Shown here: positions 36,404 to 46,500 of the stretch, one piece after another
How positions within the stretch are numbered: position 1 is the first letter of the stretch
How the letters are laid out: each line of letters opens with the position of its first letter
DNA from: Ignavibacteriales bacterium
GTDB taxonomy: Bacteria; Bacteroidota; Ignavibacteria; Ignavibacteriales; Ignavibacteriaceae
Assembly (NCBI GenBank): GCA_015709675.1
Contig: CP054182.1
Span: 723,448 to 787,447, forward strand
Reading direction: 5' to 3'
DNA: 64,000 nucleotides
Notes under the pieces: model-generated
What the model was told of the DNA's origin: nothing
Database searches by the model: none
Seen by the model: only the letters and a program-made list of their open reading frames with translations
Made by a program: the position numbers and the translations under genes

Positions 36404-39124
36404 TCAGTAATAATATCCGATGGAAAAATAGAGATAGATCGGGCCTGAACGGATGGGGGTATCGGTCAGGTTTTTGGTGAAGCGGAAACTTCTCCCGATG
36501 GAGAAATCAGCCGGGCCGATCGGGGTATTCAGCGAAAGGGTCATGCCGATGCCATGGCGCAGATCGTTAAAGCGGATCTGGTCTTTTACCTCCCACATAG
36601 AGCCCAGGTCATATCTGAAGAGGGCATAGCTTTCAAAGTATATATCAAACGGCAGCCGGACGCGGTAATCAACCGACGTGAGGAAAATCTGACGCCCGCG
36701 GAATTCATCTTCCCTCATCCCGAAGAAACTGTTCTGCCCCCCGAGCGAATAATGATACGGCAGAGGCATGGTAGCATCGGCAAACCCGACCTTTGCCCCG
36801 GTGCCGAGAACATGGCTTTCGGTAAGCGGTATATATCCTTTGTACTCAAAGCCAAGATTGGTAAACGCGATATCCGAGCCCAGTGCTTTTAACGCGGTTT
36901 CGTAATAGGCATGAAAACGGACTCCCCGCTCAGGGAACGGGTATTTATCCTGCGTGTCTATGGCGGAGGATATCTTTACGGTGGAAATATGGTCATGCAG
37001 TTCGCTCACGGAATTATCCCGCAGGTTTGAGGTCTGTATGGTCTCATATTTGCCTGTGATAATCAGATTGCCGAACCGCTTCACCTGTGAGCCGAGTGAA
37101 AGAGATATACCGGTAAAGCTCTGGCGGTACTCCCCCGAAATGGTTTTATTAAAATTCGCGGAGCTGATGGCATTCTCCCGGTATATATAAATATCATCCC
37201 AGGAGTAATAGGCATTTATGCGGTAGGTGAAATAGGTATCAAAAATCCGGTTAGCCCGGTGTTCTGCCCCGAGAATACCCGCGCGCGGAGAAAGAAAAAG
37301 AAGCAGGCCGAGCTCGCTGCCGCTGCCAAAGACGTTGTTATCACGGATATCAAAGCTGATCTGAGGGTTGTTTTCGTTTTCCAGCTTAAGACCGATGCGC
37401 ATCAGGTTGGTTTCTTTTTCAAAGACTTCCATAATAAGCCGGTTGCGTCCGCTATCCTTGCTGACAGAAACGATGATATTTTCAAACAGATTTGTAGAGC
37501 GCAGATTGGTAAGCCCCTGCTGAAAACTGTCATAGATAAACAGATCGCCGGGGCGGAGCGGGAACTCCCGGGTGATAATGGTCTCCAGCGTGGAAGTATT
37601 TCCGATAATATCAATATCGCTGATGAGGCCTTCCTTAACGGATATATAGAGCACTCCGGTCTGGTGCGAGAACTGCAGGGTATCAATTTCAGCAAGAGAA
37701 TAGCCGGCAGAGCGGTACATTTTAAGAATTTCTTTTGCGCCGTCCAGAATGCGGTGTGGAGTAAAGGGCTTGTTCAGCAGCCTTTTAAGCCGGGCGTTAA
37801 CTGCAGCGGTATCAATCCTTTCAATGCCGCCATAGCTGATGCTTCTGATAAGGGGAGCACGCCTGCCGTGGATTGATATATATGAGGCATCTTCCCCTGA
37901 ACGGATAACCGCGTAAAGAGAATCATACTCATTGCTGCGGTTAAGCTGGTAGAGGTCGTAAAGAATCCGGGCAGTTGAGAGAGAATCCGCGCCTATATAT
38001 GAAAGAAGAATTTCGCGCCCGGCGGTAGAGCTTTCATCAATGGTAACCCGTCTGAGATACTGCTCGTTTTTCCGGAGATTGTCATAAAACCGTTTGTTAT
38101 ATACCTCTTCGAGGGAATCCAGAATGGGGAGTGTGCCCTCATAACCGAGATCAATCATGCCGGCAACTTCAGAAAAATCAGCCAGAGTGCTTGCTGAAAC
38201 TCCGCTGGTGATAACAAAATCCGCGTTCTCAAGCTGCCTGCTGTTAAGGAGCTTAACCGGAATGCTGATTACCTGATCTGCCACAATCCAGGGAAGATCA
38301 AACCGGTCAGGGGAGTGAAGGTCACCCGTGGCATCAATGGCTAAAACAAAGTCAGCCCCTTCCTGACGGGCTATATCAACGGGGATATTGGCAACCAGTC
38401 CGCCATCCACCAGCAGTGTGGTATCATAGCGCACCGGTGAAAGAAGAAACGAAACGCTTGAACTTGCGCGCATGGCCTGGGTGAGAGAACCGCCGCGGAG
38501 TATATACGGCTCACCCGTAATCAGATTAGTAGCAACAGCGCGGAAAGGAATTTCAAACGCGTTAAAATCATCAATCAGCCGGACCGGTGCCTGAAAGGAA
38601 AGAAGATTCAGATAATTGGTAAGCCGCTGCCCGTCGTTAATGGCAGTGGGAAGAATTGGCTTGAGGCCGTCAAGCTGCAGAGTGAGAACGGCTTTATCCT
38701 CGCTGAGTTTCTGGTCAATAAAAAGCTCACGCCGGTTCTGCTTTGCCTCGCCGCCGAGCAGATCATCCCACTTGGTAAAGGAAGCAACGGAATCAATATC
38801 CTCAACCGAGTAGCCGATGGAGTAAAGTCCGCCGATGATGCTCCCCATGCTTGTGCCGACGACCAGATCAATCGGGAAACCGCGTTCGGTAAGAGCCCGG
38901 AGAACACCGATCTGAGCCAATGCACGCGCCCCGCCGCCACTAAGGGCAAGTCCCACTTTCGGACGGGGAACAGCTACTTTCTGCTTCAGTCCGAAGGGGA
39001 GGGACTTTTCAGCATACTCGGTCATCAGGATAAAGGTGGTATCCTGTGACTGAACGAAGCCGAAAGCCGGTAAAAGAAGAGCGATAATGAGAAGCAGTTT
39101 TATGATACTAATCCGGGAAAACAA
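36404..39124 (-). CDS. Patatin-like phospholipase with POTRA and BamA-type barrel
   Basis: A 906-aa outer-membrane protein of the PlpD/FplA type. A signal peptide (ISIIKLLLIIALLLPAFGF) leads to a patatin domain: oxyanion loop GLALSGGGARALAQIG, nucleophile in GTSMGSIIGGLY and partner aspartate in LVDGGLVANIPVD. POTRA-like segments follow (RSISYGGIERIDTAAVNARL; ISDIDIIGNTSTLETIITR), then a D15-type barrel ending YLYFSIGYYY. It should hydrolyse acyl lipids at or outside the outer membrane. The frame is open to 39283, but that extension translates CGACTCCGCTCGG repeats. No ATG exists between the repeat and the signal peptide, so TTG at 39124 is the likely start. Confidence 0.88.
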   Translation of the reverse strand: MFSRISIIKLLLIIALLLPAFGFVQSQDTTFILMTEYAEKSLPFGLKQKVAVPRPKVGLALSGGGARALAQIGVLRALTERGFPIDLVVGTSMGSIIGGLYSIGYSVEDIDSVASFTKWDDLLGGEAKQNRRELFIDQKLSEDKAVLTLQLDGLKPILPTAINDGQRLTNYLNLLSFQAPVRLIDDFNAFEIPFRAVATNLITGEPYILRGGSLTQAMRASSSVSFLLSPVRYDTTLLVDGGLVANIPVDIARQEGADFVLAIDATGDLHSPDRFDLPWIVADQVISIPVKLLNSRQLENADFVITSGVSASTLADFSEVAGMIDLGYEGTLPILDSLEEVYNKRFYDNLRKNEQYLRRVTIDESSTAGREILLSYIGADSLSTARILYDLYQLNRSNEYDSLYAVIRSGEDASYISIHGRRAPLIRSISYGGIERIDTAAVNARLKRLLNKPFTPHRILDGAKEILKMYRSAGYSLAEIDTLQFSHQTGVLYISVKEGLISDIDIIGNTSTLETIITREFPLRPGDLFIYDSFQQGLTNLRSTNLFENIIVSVSKDSGRNRLIMEVFEKETNLMRIGLKLENENNPQISFDIRDNNVFGSGSELGLLLFLSPRAGILGAEHRANRIFDTYFTYRINAYYSWDDIYIYRENAISSANFNKTISGEYRQSFTGISLSLGSQVKRFGNLIITGKYETIQTSNLRDNSVSELHDHISTVKISSAIDTQDKYPFPERGVRFHAYYETALKALGSDIAFTNLGFEYKGYIPLTESHVLGTGAKVGFADATMPLPYHYSLGGQNSFFGMREDEFRGRQIFLTSVDYRVRLPFDIYFESYALFRYDLGSMWEVKDQIRFNDLRHGIGMTLSLNTPIGPADFSIGRSFRFTKNLTDTPIRSGPIYLYFSIGYYY

Positions 39125-39179
39125 AAAAAATCTGAACCACAAATTTAGGCAATCAGGGAGGAATAATTTGGGGGAAATG

Positions 39180-39330
39180 TGCCCCTCGACCCCCCCTCGA
39201 CTTCGCTCGGGGACCGCCCTCGCCCCTCGACTCCGCTCGGGAACCTCCAGCCCGGTGTCCGAGCGGAGTCGAGGAAACCTCACCCTCCGAGCAAAGCCAA
39301 TTAACTCCGGTTTCCGAGCGGAGCCGAGGA
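39180..39330. repeat. Cluster of CGACTNCGCTCGG palindromic repeats
   Basis: At least five units: CCTCGACTTCGCTCGGGGAC, CCTCGACTCCGCTCGGGAAC, and the inverted GTGTCCGAGCGGAGTCGAGG, CCGAGCAAAGCC and TTTCCGAGCGGAGCCGAGG. They lie upstream of the patatin gene and belong to the same family as 18004-18270 and 47525-47650. Confidence 0.8.
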
Positions 39331-39355
39331 AATCCTACCAATATTAATTGTTTAG

Positions 39356-40708
39356 TTATTCCTTTTTCTTTATTCCCAATTTCCTCATTTTTTTAAACAG
39401 TGCAGAGCGGTCAATCCCAAGCTTTCGAGCAGTATAACTCATCTTCCAGTCATTACTTTCAAGATGATTAATGATGAAATCACGTTCAAATTTGTCTCTC
39501 GCCTGGTTTATTGAGGTAATTTGATCGCGTTCGTCTTCCGGAATACTTTCGAGCCCAAGAACATTTAATATATCCTTTGTGTTTATAATTGAGTTTTCGG
39601 TAAAAACAGCAATATTTTCAATGACGTTCTTAAGTTCACGAACATTACCAGGCCAGTGGTGTTCAGTTAATAAGTTAATCACCTGAGGAGTAAAATCAAT
39701 AAGACGCTTATTGTAACTTTCAGCAAAGCTTTTGAGAAAGTAGCGGGCAAGAAGGGGGATATCATTTTTTCTTTCGCGAAGAGAAGGAACCGTAACCTTG
39801 ACGGTATTAATTCTATGGAGTAAATCCCTTCTGAAACTGCCATCAGAAACCATCAAATCCAGATTTTTATTGGAAGCAGACACAACTCTTACATCAACCT
39901 TAACGGTCTTGTTGCTGCCGAGTGCATCAAGTTCAAAATCCTGCAAAACCCTTAGCAGTTTTGCCTGTAGTTTAAGATCAAGATCGCCTATCTCATCAAG
40001 AAAAAGTGTGCCTCCGTCTGCCTTAAATATTTTTCCCTCGTAATCACGGTCAGCGCCGGTATATGCCCCTTTTTTATGACCGAAGAGTTCACTTTCGAGC
40101 AGATCGCCGGGAATGGCCGCACAGTTGATTTTGACAAATGGTTTACCATTTCTCTTGCTTCGGTAATGGAGAGCGCGGGCAACAAGCTCCTTACCCACAC
40201 CGCTTTCCCCCATAATGAGCACTTTAACATCGGTTGCGGCACATGCATAAATCTGATTAAGTAAATACATGAAAGAGGCACTCTCACCAATCATTGTAGA
40301 AACCGAATCAAGCTGTGAAAGCAGTTCTGCCTTTTCAGATCCGAGTTTCTGCTTTTCTGCTGCATTTTTAATGGTAATCAGAAGCCTGTCAACTTCAACC
40401 GGTTTTTCAAGAAAATCAAAAGCACCCTTCTTAAGCGCCTCTACAGCATGTGAGATACTGCTCTGACCGGAGAGCATAATAATAGGAGTGAAGCAATGTA
40501 TTTTATCAAGTTCGCTGAGCAGATCAATGCCGCCAAGTTCAGGCATCACAACATCACTTATGATACAATGAAAACCCTGCTCTTTAGCCATCTGAAGGGC
40601 TTCGGCAGCAGAGTTGACGGATACCACTTCCATACCCCGGTTTGAAAGCATTCGCTCCATTGACTGCAGATGAACAGCATCATCATCAACCAGTAGAATT
40701 TTAAACAT
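39356..40708 (-). CDS. Sigma-54-dependent NtrC-type response regulator
   Basis: A 450-aa regulator: receiver (1-115, acidic residues VDDD at 8-10, acceptor D52 in IISDVVMPE), AAA+ domain with Walker A GESGVGKELVARAL, the sigma-54 contact loop GAYTGADRDYEGK and Walker B GGTLFLDEIGDL, and a Fis-type helix-turn-helix (MSYTARKLGIDRSALFKKMRKL). The sigma-54 contact loop has Tyr for Phe, as in many functional regulators. It activates sigma-54 promoters elsewhere; no target is evident in the window. Its start overlaps the stop of the kinase gene by 8 nt, so the two are a cognate pair. Confidence 0.95.
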   Translation of the reverse strand: MFKILLVDDDAVHLQSMERMLSNRGMEVVSVNSAAEALQMAKEQGFHCIISDVVMPELGGIDLLSELDKIHCFTPIIMLSGQSSISHAVEALKKGAFDFLEKPVEVDRLLITIKNAAEKQKLGSEKAELLSQLDSVSTMIGESASFMYLLNQIYACAATDVKVLIMGESGVGKELVARALHYRSKRNGKPFVKINCAAIPGDLLESELFGHKKGAYTGADRDYEGKIFKADGGTLFLDEIGDLDLKLQAKLLRVLQDFELDALGSNKTVKVDVRVVSASNKNLDLMVSDGSFRRDLLHRINTVKVTVPSLRERKNDIPLLARYFLKSFAESYNKRLIDFTPQVINLLTEHHWPGNVRELKNVIENIAVFTENSIINTKDILNVLGLESIPEDERDQITSINQARDKFERDFIINHLESNDWKMSYTARKLGIDRSALFKKMRKLGIKKKE

Positions 40709-43214
40709 CAGCGACTCCGTTGTTTCCGGTTGGCAACATTACACGTACTATGGTGCTGTAAGCGGTACTTTCAGTAATATATATCTGGCCATGGTGCTCA
40801 AGAATAATTTTCTTTGCGATGGAAAGCCCAAGCCCGGAACCATCTGTTTTGGTAGTAAAAAACGGTTCAAAGAGTTTACTCCGGTGTTCATCATTTATAC
40901 CGCATCCGTTATCACAGACATCTATCGTGCACATATCTAAAGAATCAGTTTTCAAGTTTTGTGCCAGATACGATTTAATAAGAATTTCCCCTGAACCTGA
41001 CAGGGCTTCAATCGCATTTTTGATAAGAATTTGCATCACCTGCTGAAGCTGGAGTGCATCACCAAGTATGGTTATTTCCTCTTTTTCAGCAAGATTAGTA
41101 ATGGTTATACCGGGAGTAATAAGTGAATAGAGCTCATCAAGTGCATTGCGTACAATCAGGGCAACAGAAACGCGGCTAAAATGGGCATTCTGAAAATCGG
41201 AAAACTGCGCGAATCGCTTGGTCATTTTTTTAAGACGGGTAATCTCTCCGGTAAAGTATTTCAAATCTGTCAGCATCTGCCGGTGAATCTCCTTAGGGTA
41301 TTCTTCAATCTTTTGCTGAAGATTATCAGCCATAAGAAAAAGAGAGGAAAGCGGGGTTTTAAGATCATGCGCAAAGCGCTTAACGGTATCGCTCCACATA
41401 TTCATCCGCTCTTTATGTATCGGATCAGAATAATCGAGAATCTCAATTAAATAACCAACAGGATCAGAATTTTCCTTATGAAGAGGATAGCCGTTTATCT
41501 GAAGGCGGAGTGTTTCATCTTTGTGCTGCAGGGTAAAATCTCTGACAACGGTCTTTTTATTCAGCACCATTGATGAAAAGGTATCCCGGAGAACGGGAAA
41601 AGAAGCGAACTCAGTTGAAAATCTGGCACCCCGATGCATCGAGTGATTCATCTTGAGCAGATCCTTAATAGCCGAATTAATTTTTACTATTTTACCTTTA
41701 TGATCGAGCAGGATGATTCCCCGCTGTGCGTTCAGAAAAAGCTGATCAGAAAAATGATGAAAGAAGATACGCCGTTTAATATACCAATATCCCGAAAAAA
41801 CAAAACCAAAACAGACAACAAATAACCCGGCGGGGTAGATGTAACGGTAGGGATACCAGGGGTTGGGTTTGTAATTAACGAAATAAATACCGTCTGAGGT
41901 TTCAATGGCAAGGTTAGCGCCGTTATAATAACCTTGTATTGAGTGAACTTTGTAACGAAGTGGGTCAAAGTGCATATCAATTTTGGTAAATTCTGAGAGG
42001 GTTGTGTCTGTAATCCAATAGTGAGTCAGATCTAAGAACAACAGTTTCTTCTCAGAATCGCTGCCCAACTTTATCTCAGCCGTAAACTCAAACAGAGCAG
42101 GTACCGACTTAAAGAAATGGAGAGAGAGGTTTTGATCAACAATAAATAAAGAGTCGTTAGTACAGAGAAAATTAGTATTTGGAAACAAATCTGGAATCTG
42201 AAACAGTGTGTAATTATTTGAAACCGGCAGCCGCATGGTCTGCAGGATATTTCCACCGGCAGTGATTGTATATAAAGTGGATTTTTTGATATCGGTTCCA
42301 TAATTAGTGCTAATCAGGGTAAACAATAAACTATCACCAGAAGTGGTGGCAAAAGTAGTAAGTCCGGAGAACTCCTTACCAAACGGAATTGGTTGAAATA
42401 AAGGATTCAGGTTTTTGTCTAAGGTTACGAACCAGGTTTTGTCATCTTTATATTTTATATCACCATGAATGTTAAAGGAGCTAACAGACAGGCGGAAGTA
42501 AAATAGTGAATCACCCCGGTCGGTTGTAACAAAATTCGGATAACCAAGAGGCATTCCCCATCGGGGGGTTTGTGCAACTATTTTTAGTTTAACAAGGTCA
42601 TAGACAATTGTTTTGCGCGGAAATTGTGAAAACCCGCTGTGAATAGATAAGACTAATTCATTGATTCCGTCTTGGTTAAGATCTGTAAATAAAGCACCAT
42701 GAAAATAAACATCCCACTTACCAACTGGATTAAGAAAAACGTTCTCGGCCTTTGCCATAAAAAGCCGTTTTTTATAAAAATGGGGTTTTAACAGAGGGTC
42801 TATTATGTAAAGAAATAAAGAATCTTCCTTCTGAGTAAAAACATAATACTCTTTATCACCATCATTATTATAATCACCAGAAAAGGAAAACTTGGGAAGC
42901 CAACGCTCAGAGAAGTTCCATTGATCAATGATGTTTCCCTTCCCATTGAAGAGAACTAATGAGCTCTGCTTAAGGAGGAGATCGTAACCGAGAAAAACCC
43001 TCTCGGTTATACCATCACCCTCAAAATCAATAAATGCAGATTCAAAATCAGGAGCAAAGTACATATTGGAGAGGTCAACAACAATGTACTTATCTGATTT
43101 ATATGGGAAAAGAGCGAGCAGAGAAAAGCACAAAAGAATAGAAGCGGTAATCTGAAAAAAGAAAACCCTGTGTTTTTTTATAAAGGAACCCAAGAACAAA
43201 GCCAACCGCCGCAT
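40701..43214 (-). CDS. NtrB-type sensor kinase with repeat-rich periplasmic domain
   Basis: An 837-aa membrane kinase. Helices at about 18-36 and 452-476 flank a 410-residue periplasmic domain that has FG-GAP/VCBS-like calcium loops (FSGDYNNDGDKEYYVF, DLNQDGINELVLS), so probably a beta-propeller. The cytoplasmic part is PAS (about 490-610), HisKA with RFAHDLKTPLSSLF, and HATPase with NAIEALSGSGE, DVCDNGCGI and DGSGLGLSIAKKII. It pairs with the NtrC-type regulator that it overlaps. The large extracytoplasmic domain suggests sensing of an envelope or polymer signal, which is inference. Confidence 0.92.
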   Translation of the reverse strand: MRRLALFLGSFIKKHRVFFFQITASILLCFSLLALFPYKSDKYIVVDLSNMYFAPDFESAFIDFEGDGITERVFLGYDLLLKQSSLVLFNGKGNIIDQWNFSERWLPKFSFSGDYNNDGDKEYYVFTQKEDSLFLYIIDPLLKPHFYKKRLFMAKAENVFLNPVGKWDVYFHGALFTDLNQDGINELVLSIHSGFSQFPRKTIVYDLVKLKIVAQTPRWGMPLGYPNFVTTDRGDSLFYFRLSVSSFNIHGDIKYKDDKTWFVTLDKNLNPLFQPIPFGKEFSGLTTFATTSGDSLLFTLISTNYGTDIKKSTLYTITAGGNILQTMRLPVSNNYTLFQIPDLFPNTNFLCTNDSLFIVDQNLSLHFFKSVPALFEFTAEIKLGSDSEKKLLFLDLTHYWITDTTLSEFTKIDMHFDPLRYKVHSIQGYYNGANLAIETSDGIYFVNYKPNPWYPYRYIYPAGLFVVCFGFVFSGYWYIKRRIFFHHFSDQLFLNAQRGIILLDHKGKIVKINSAIKDLLKMNHSMHRGARFSTEFASFPVLRDTFSSMVLNKKTVVRDFTLQHKDETLRLQINGYPLHKENSDPVGYLIEILDYSDPIHKERMNMWSDTVKRFAHDLKTPLSSLFLMADNLQQKIEEYPKEIHRQMLTDLKYFTGEITRLKKMTKRFAQFSDFQNAHFSRVSVALIVRNALDELYSLITPGITITNLAEKEEITILGDALQLQQVMQILIKNAIEALSGSGEILIKSYLAQNLKTDSLDMCTIDVCDNGCGINDEHRSKLFEPFFTTKTDGSGLGLSIAKKIILEHHGQIYITESTAYSTIVRVMLPTGNNGVADV

Positions 43215-43520
43215 GAATGCATCCTTTTATTGGAGGAAAAATAAACAAACCAGAGCAAATGGAAAAGAAAAAAGAAATAACGATGCAAAAAATCAACAAA
43301 AATGGGGGGGGGTGATTCCAAATGGAAACAGAAGAAGTTTTAAAGAACCACAAAACCGCTTTTAAATATCACAACCAATTTTTGAAGTATGGCATATAAT
43401 TTGAATAAGTCGGACATGAGGTGGTGATTATACCGGTTTGCCAAAAGCCAGTAAAATATACTTAAACATTTTTCAGCAGACAAACTCAATAATCTATTCA
43501 CAAAATCAATTGGAGTCAGT
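43215..43520. other. Intergenic region between divergent genes
   Basis: AT-rich, 306 nt, between the divergent kinase and BACON-protein genes, so it must hold both promoters. I saw no clear TTG-N-TANNTTTG pair and no sigma-54 GG-N10-GC site with confidence. An 8-G run lies near 43304-43311. Confidence 0.4.
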
Positions 43521-46500
43521 ATGCACAGGCAACTACTTTTTTTATTTTTTCTTTTGTTTTTATCAGAAGGGCTGATACCGCAGACAAAGGAGAATCTCAT
43601 TCAATCCACTAGCACTAGTGCTCTTACGATGTCCGAAGTCAAGAAAAATATTGAGGATATTACAGAGCTTTCACAAGTTGCTTATACTAATGCAAATGAG
43701 AAGGCACCCGTCATAGTAGGTACATCTAGTTACCTTTATGCTATTTATGAGTATAAGTTAGGTTCAAGCAATAGGGCAATTAAAATAAGGATTTCTACTA
43801 ACAACGGTACAAGCTGGAATGATTGGGATTTGATTTCAAACACCACATATAATCTTGGCACCCCTTATGCATACATAGCAGGTTCCAAGTTGTATATCGT
43901 CTGGCAAGTTGAGTATTCGACCACAGATTATGATATTGAATTCTGCTCATATAATGTGGGGGCCACCCCATCAGGGTTAAGCGTTACCTGGGTAGAACAG
44001 AGCGGTAACAATACTTTCCGACCGGTTGTGGCTGTAACTTCTTCTGATATTTATGTTGGGTATGTCAACGGAGGAACCGGCAAGTTTCAAATCAGAAGAA
44101 GCAGTAACAACGGCAGCTCCTGGTCTGATATTTTTACTTCCTCAACTAACTTTGTTTATCCAAGCACTTTGTTAAGGGTTGATGGTACGGCAAGTGGGAC
44201 AAATATGTTTGTATTCAACACAAAAATTTCAAATGTAGATCAAATAGTAGTTGTATCAAGAATGGGTTCAACCACCTGGAGTGAAACGTATGTATCTACT
44301 TCATCCGGTAACAAGAGCGGACCATCCATAGGCACCTATGGAAATAACTGGATTGTTGCATTTCAGGGAACAAGTAGTAATGTCAAGTATTTTTATAAGT
44401 CTTCAACTGCCTCATCGCCTACGGAATATACATTGGCAACAAGCGCAACATTTCCAACGGTTGAAATGACTGACAACCCAAGCGGCTTTGTAGTGTGTAC
44501 ATTCGTTAAAAATCAAAAAGTTTATAAAGTTACCTCCGGCGTTGCTCAATTACCAACATGGTCTTCGGAAGCAGCACTTTATACTGATGATATGCCGCCA
44601 AGCACCGATGATTTTATGGGTTTGCATCCGTCAGGCTCCAATGCCGGTGTAGTTTTTGCAAATCCATATCAGGGTAGCACAAGCGACTATGATGTTTATT
44701 ACGCAGGGCTCGCTACTTCTGGCAATTGTACGCTTTCTATTCAGCCGACCACAAAGAATATTGGAGCTGAAGGGGGCAGTTTTACTATTTCTGTAACGGC
44801 AACTTGTAACTGGACCGCATCTGAAAGTGCCAACTGGATTACTATTACTCCCTCCTCTGGGAACGGAAATGGTTCAATAAATGTGACAGTTGATCCAAAC
44901 ACCAGTTTTAATAGCCGATCTGATATTATAGCTATTGCGAGTGGAACAACGGGGTTGATTTGTACAATAACCCAGAGCGGAGCGTCACAATCACTAATGA
45001 TAAGTCCAGAAGAATATAGCGCGCCATCTGCAAATGCGGGGAGTTTCACAATTACTGTTAGCTCCAATTTAAATTGGACTGCCTCGAGTAATCAATCCTG
45101 GATAACAGTAAGTCCTCAAAATGGAAGTAATAATGGCACGATAACGGTAAACTACACGGCAAACACTACATCAAGTCAAAGAACTGGAATGGTTACTGTT
45201 CAGGGTGGTTTGATTTCCGTTTTTTGTGAAATTTCTCAACCTCCAGCAACAACGAATCAATTAAATATTAACCCAACCACTTATACTGCGTCTTCCAGTG
45301 CTGCGGGTAGTTTTCCGATAACAGTTACATCCAATGTTAGTTGGACTGCATCTGATGACCAGACATGGATAACAGTCACGCCAACCAGCGGAAGCAACAA
45401 TGGAAGTGTTACGGTCAGCTATTCTGAAAACACATCCCCAACACAGAGGACTGGAACAGTTACCATTACAGGTGGAGGAATTACCAAGACATGTCCTGTA
45501 ACTCAGCCCGGTCCGCCAACTGGTAGCATTGTATGGCAATTTAATATTACGGTGGCATCGGGAGCTGATAATGGCGCACTTACTATTGGTCAGGGTGAGG
45601 GAGCTACTGACGGGCTTGATGCACAGTTTGGAGAGGCTGAGCTGCCTCCTATGCCGCCAACAGGTATCTTTGACGGAAGAATGGAACTGCCGACTACTCC
45701 ATTCGCTACCCCTTCCTTGAAAGATTTCAGAAGCAGCACTATAACTACAGCTCTATATACAATGCGATTCCAGCCGGGCTCCGGAGGTTATCCCATGAAT
45801 TTTTCCTGGAATCCAGCTTCATTGCCCGCAAATGGAATGTTTACGCTTAAAGGTGTACTGTCCAACGGTACGCTCATTAATATAAACATGAGAACACAAA
45901 GCTCATATAGTCTTAGCGATCCTGATGTCAGCCGACTTCGGATAGAATATGCACAAGGGATACAATCAACGGTAAGCTATTCATCTGGTTGGAATCTTTT
46001 ATCAGTGCCGGTAAATTCATCAAACATGACTAGATCTGCAATTTTCCCGGCCTCCGATTTAGTTTATAAATACTCAACGGGATATACTTCGATACCTCCT
46101 ACCGGCTTAATGGAAAACAAAATAGGGTATTGGGTAAAGTTTACTTCCGGCGGTTCGGTTAGTTTGCAGGGACAGATGGTAATAGGAAATATACCTGTTG
46201 TTAGTGGTTGGAATATTATTGGTCCTTTCCATTATTCAGTTCCGGTTTCAGGAATCACAACTAATCCGGCGGGAATACTTACAACGGGTTTTTATGGATA
46301 TAATAACGGATACACAACCCCAACCACGCTTGAGTCCGGAAAGGGATATTGGGTAAAAGCAAGTCAGGCGGGAAATATTATACTTCCTCCTCCGGCAGAA
46401 GAGGGATCGCAGGGGGGTGGAAAAGAAAAAGATACTCCATTAGCAGCGCTTCACGAAATTTCACTTACGATTTCTGATGGTGCCGGCGGATCACAAATCT

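Noticed and set aside
39125-39283. N-terminal extension of the patatin-BamA protein
   Set aside because: The 53 extra codons (VPERSRG repeated) are encoded by dispersed palindromic repeats upstream of the signal peptide.
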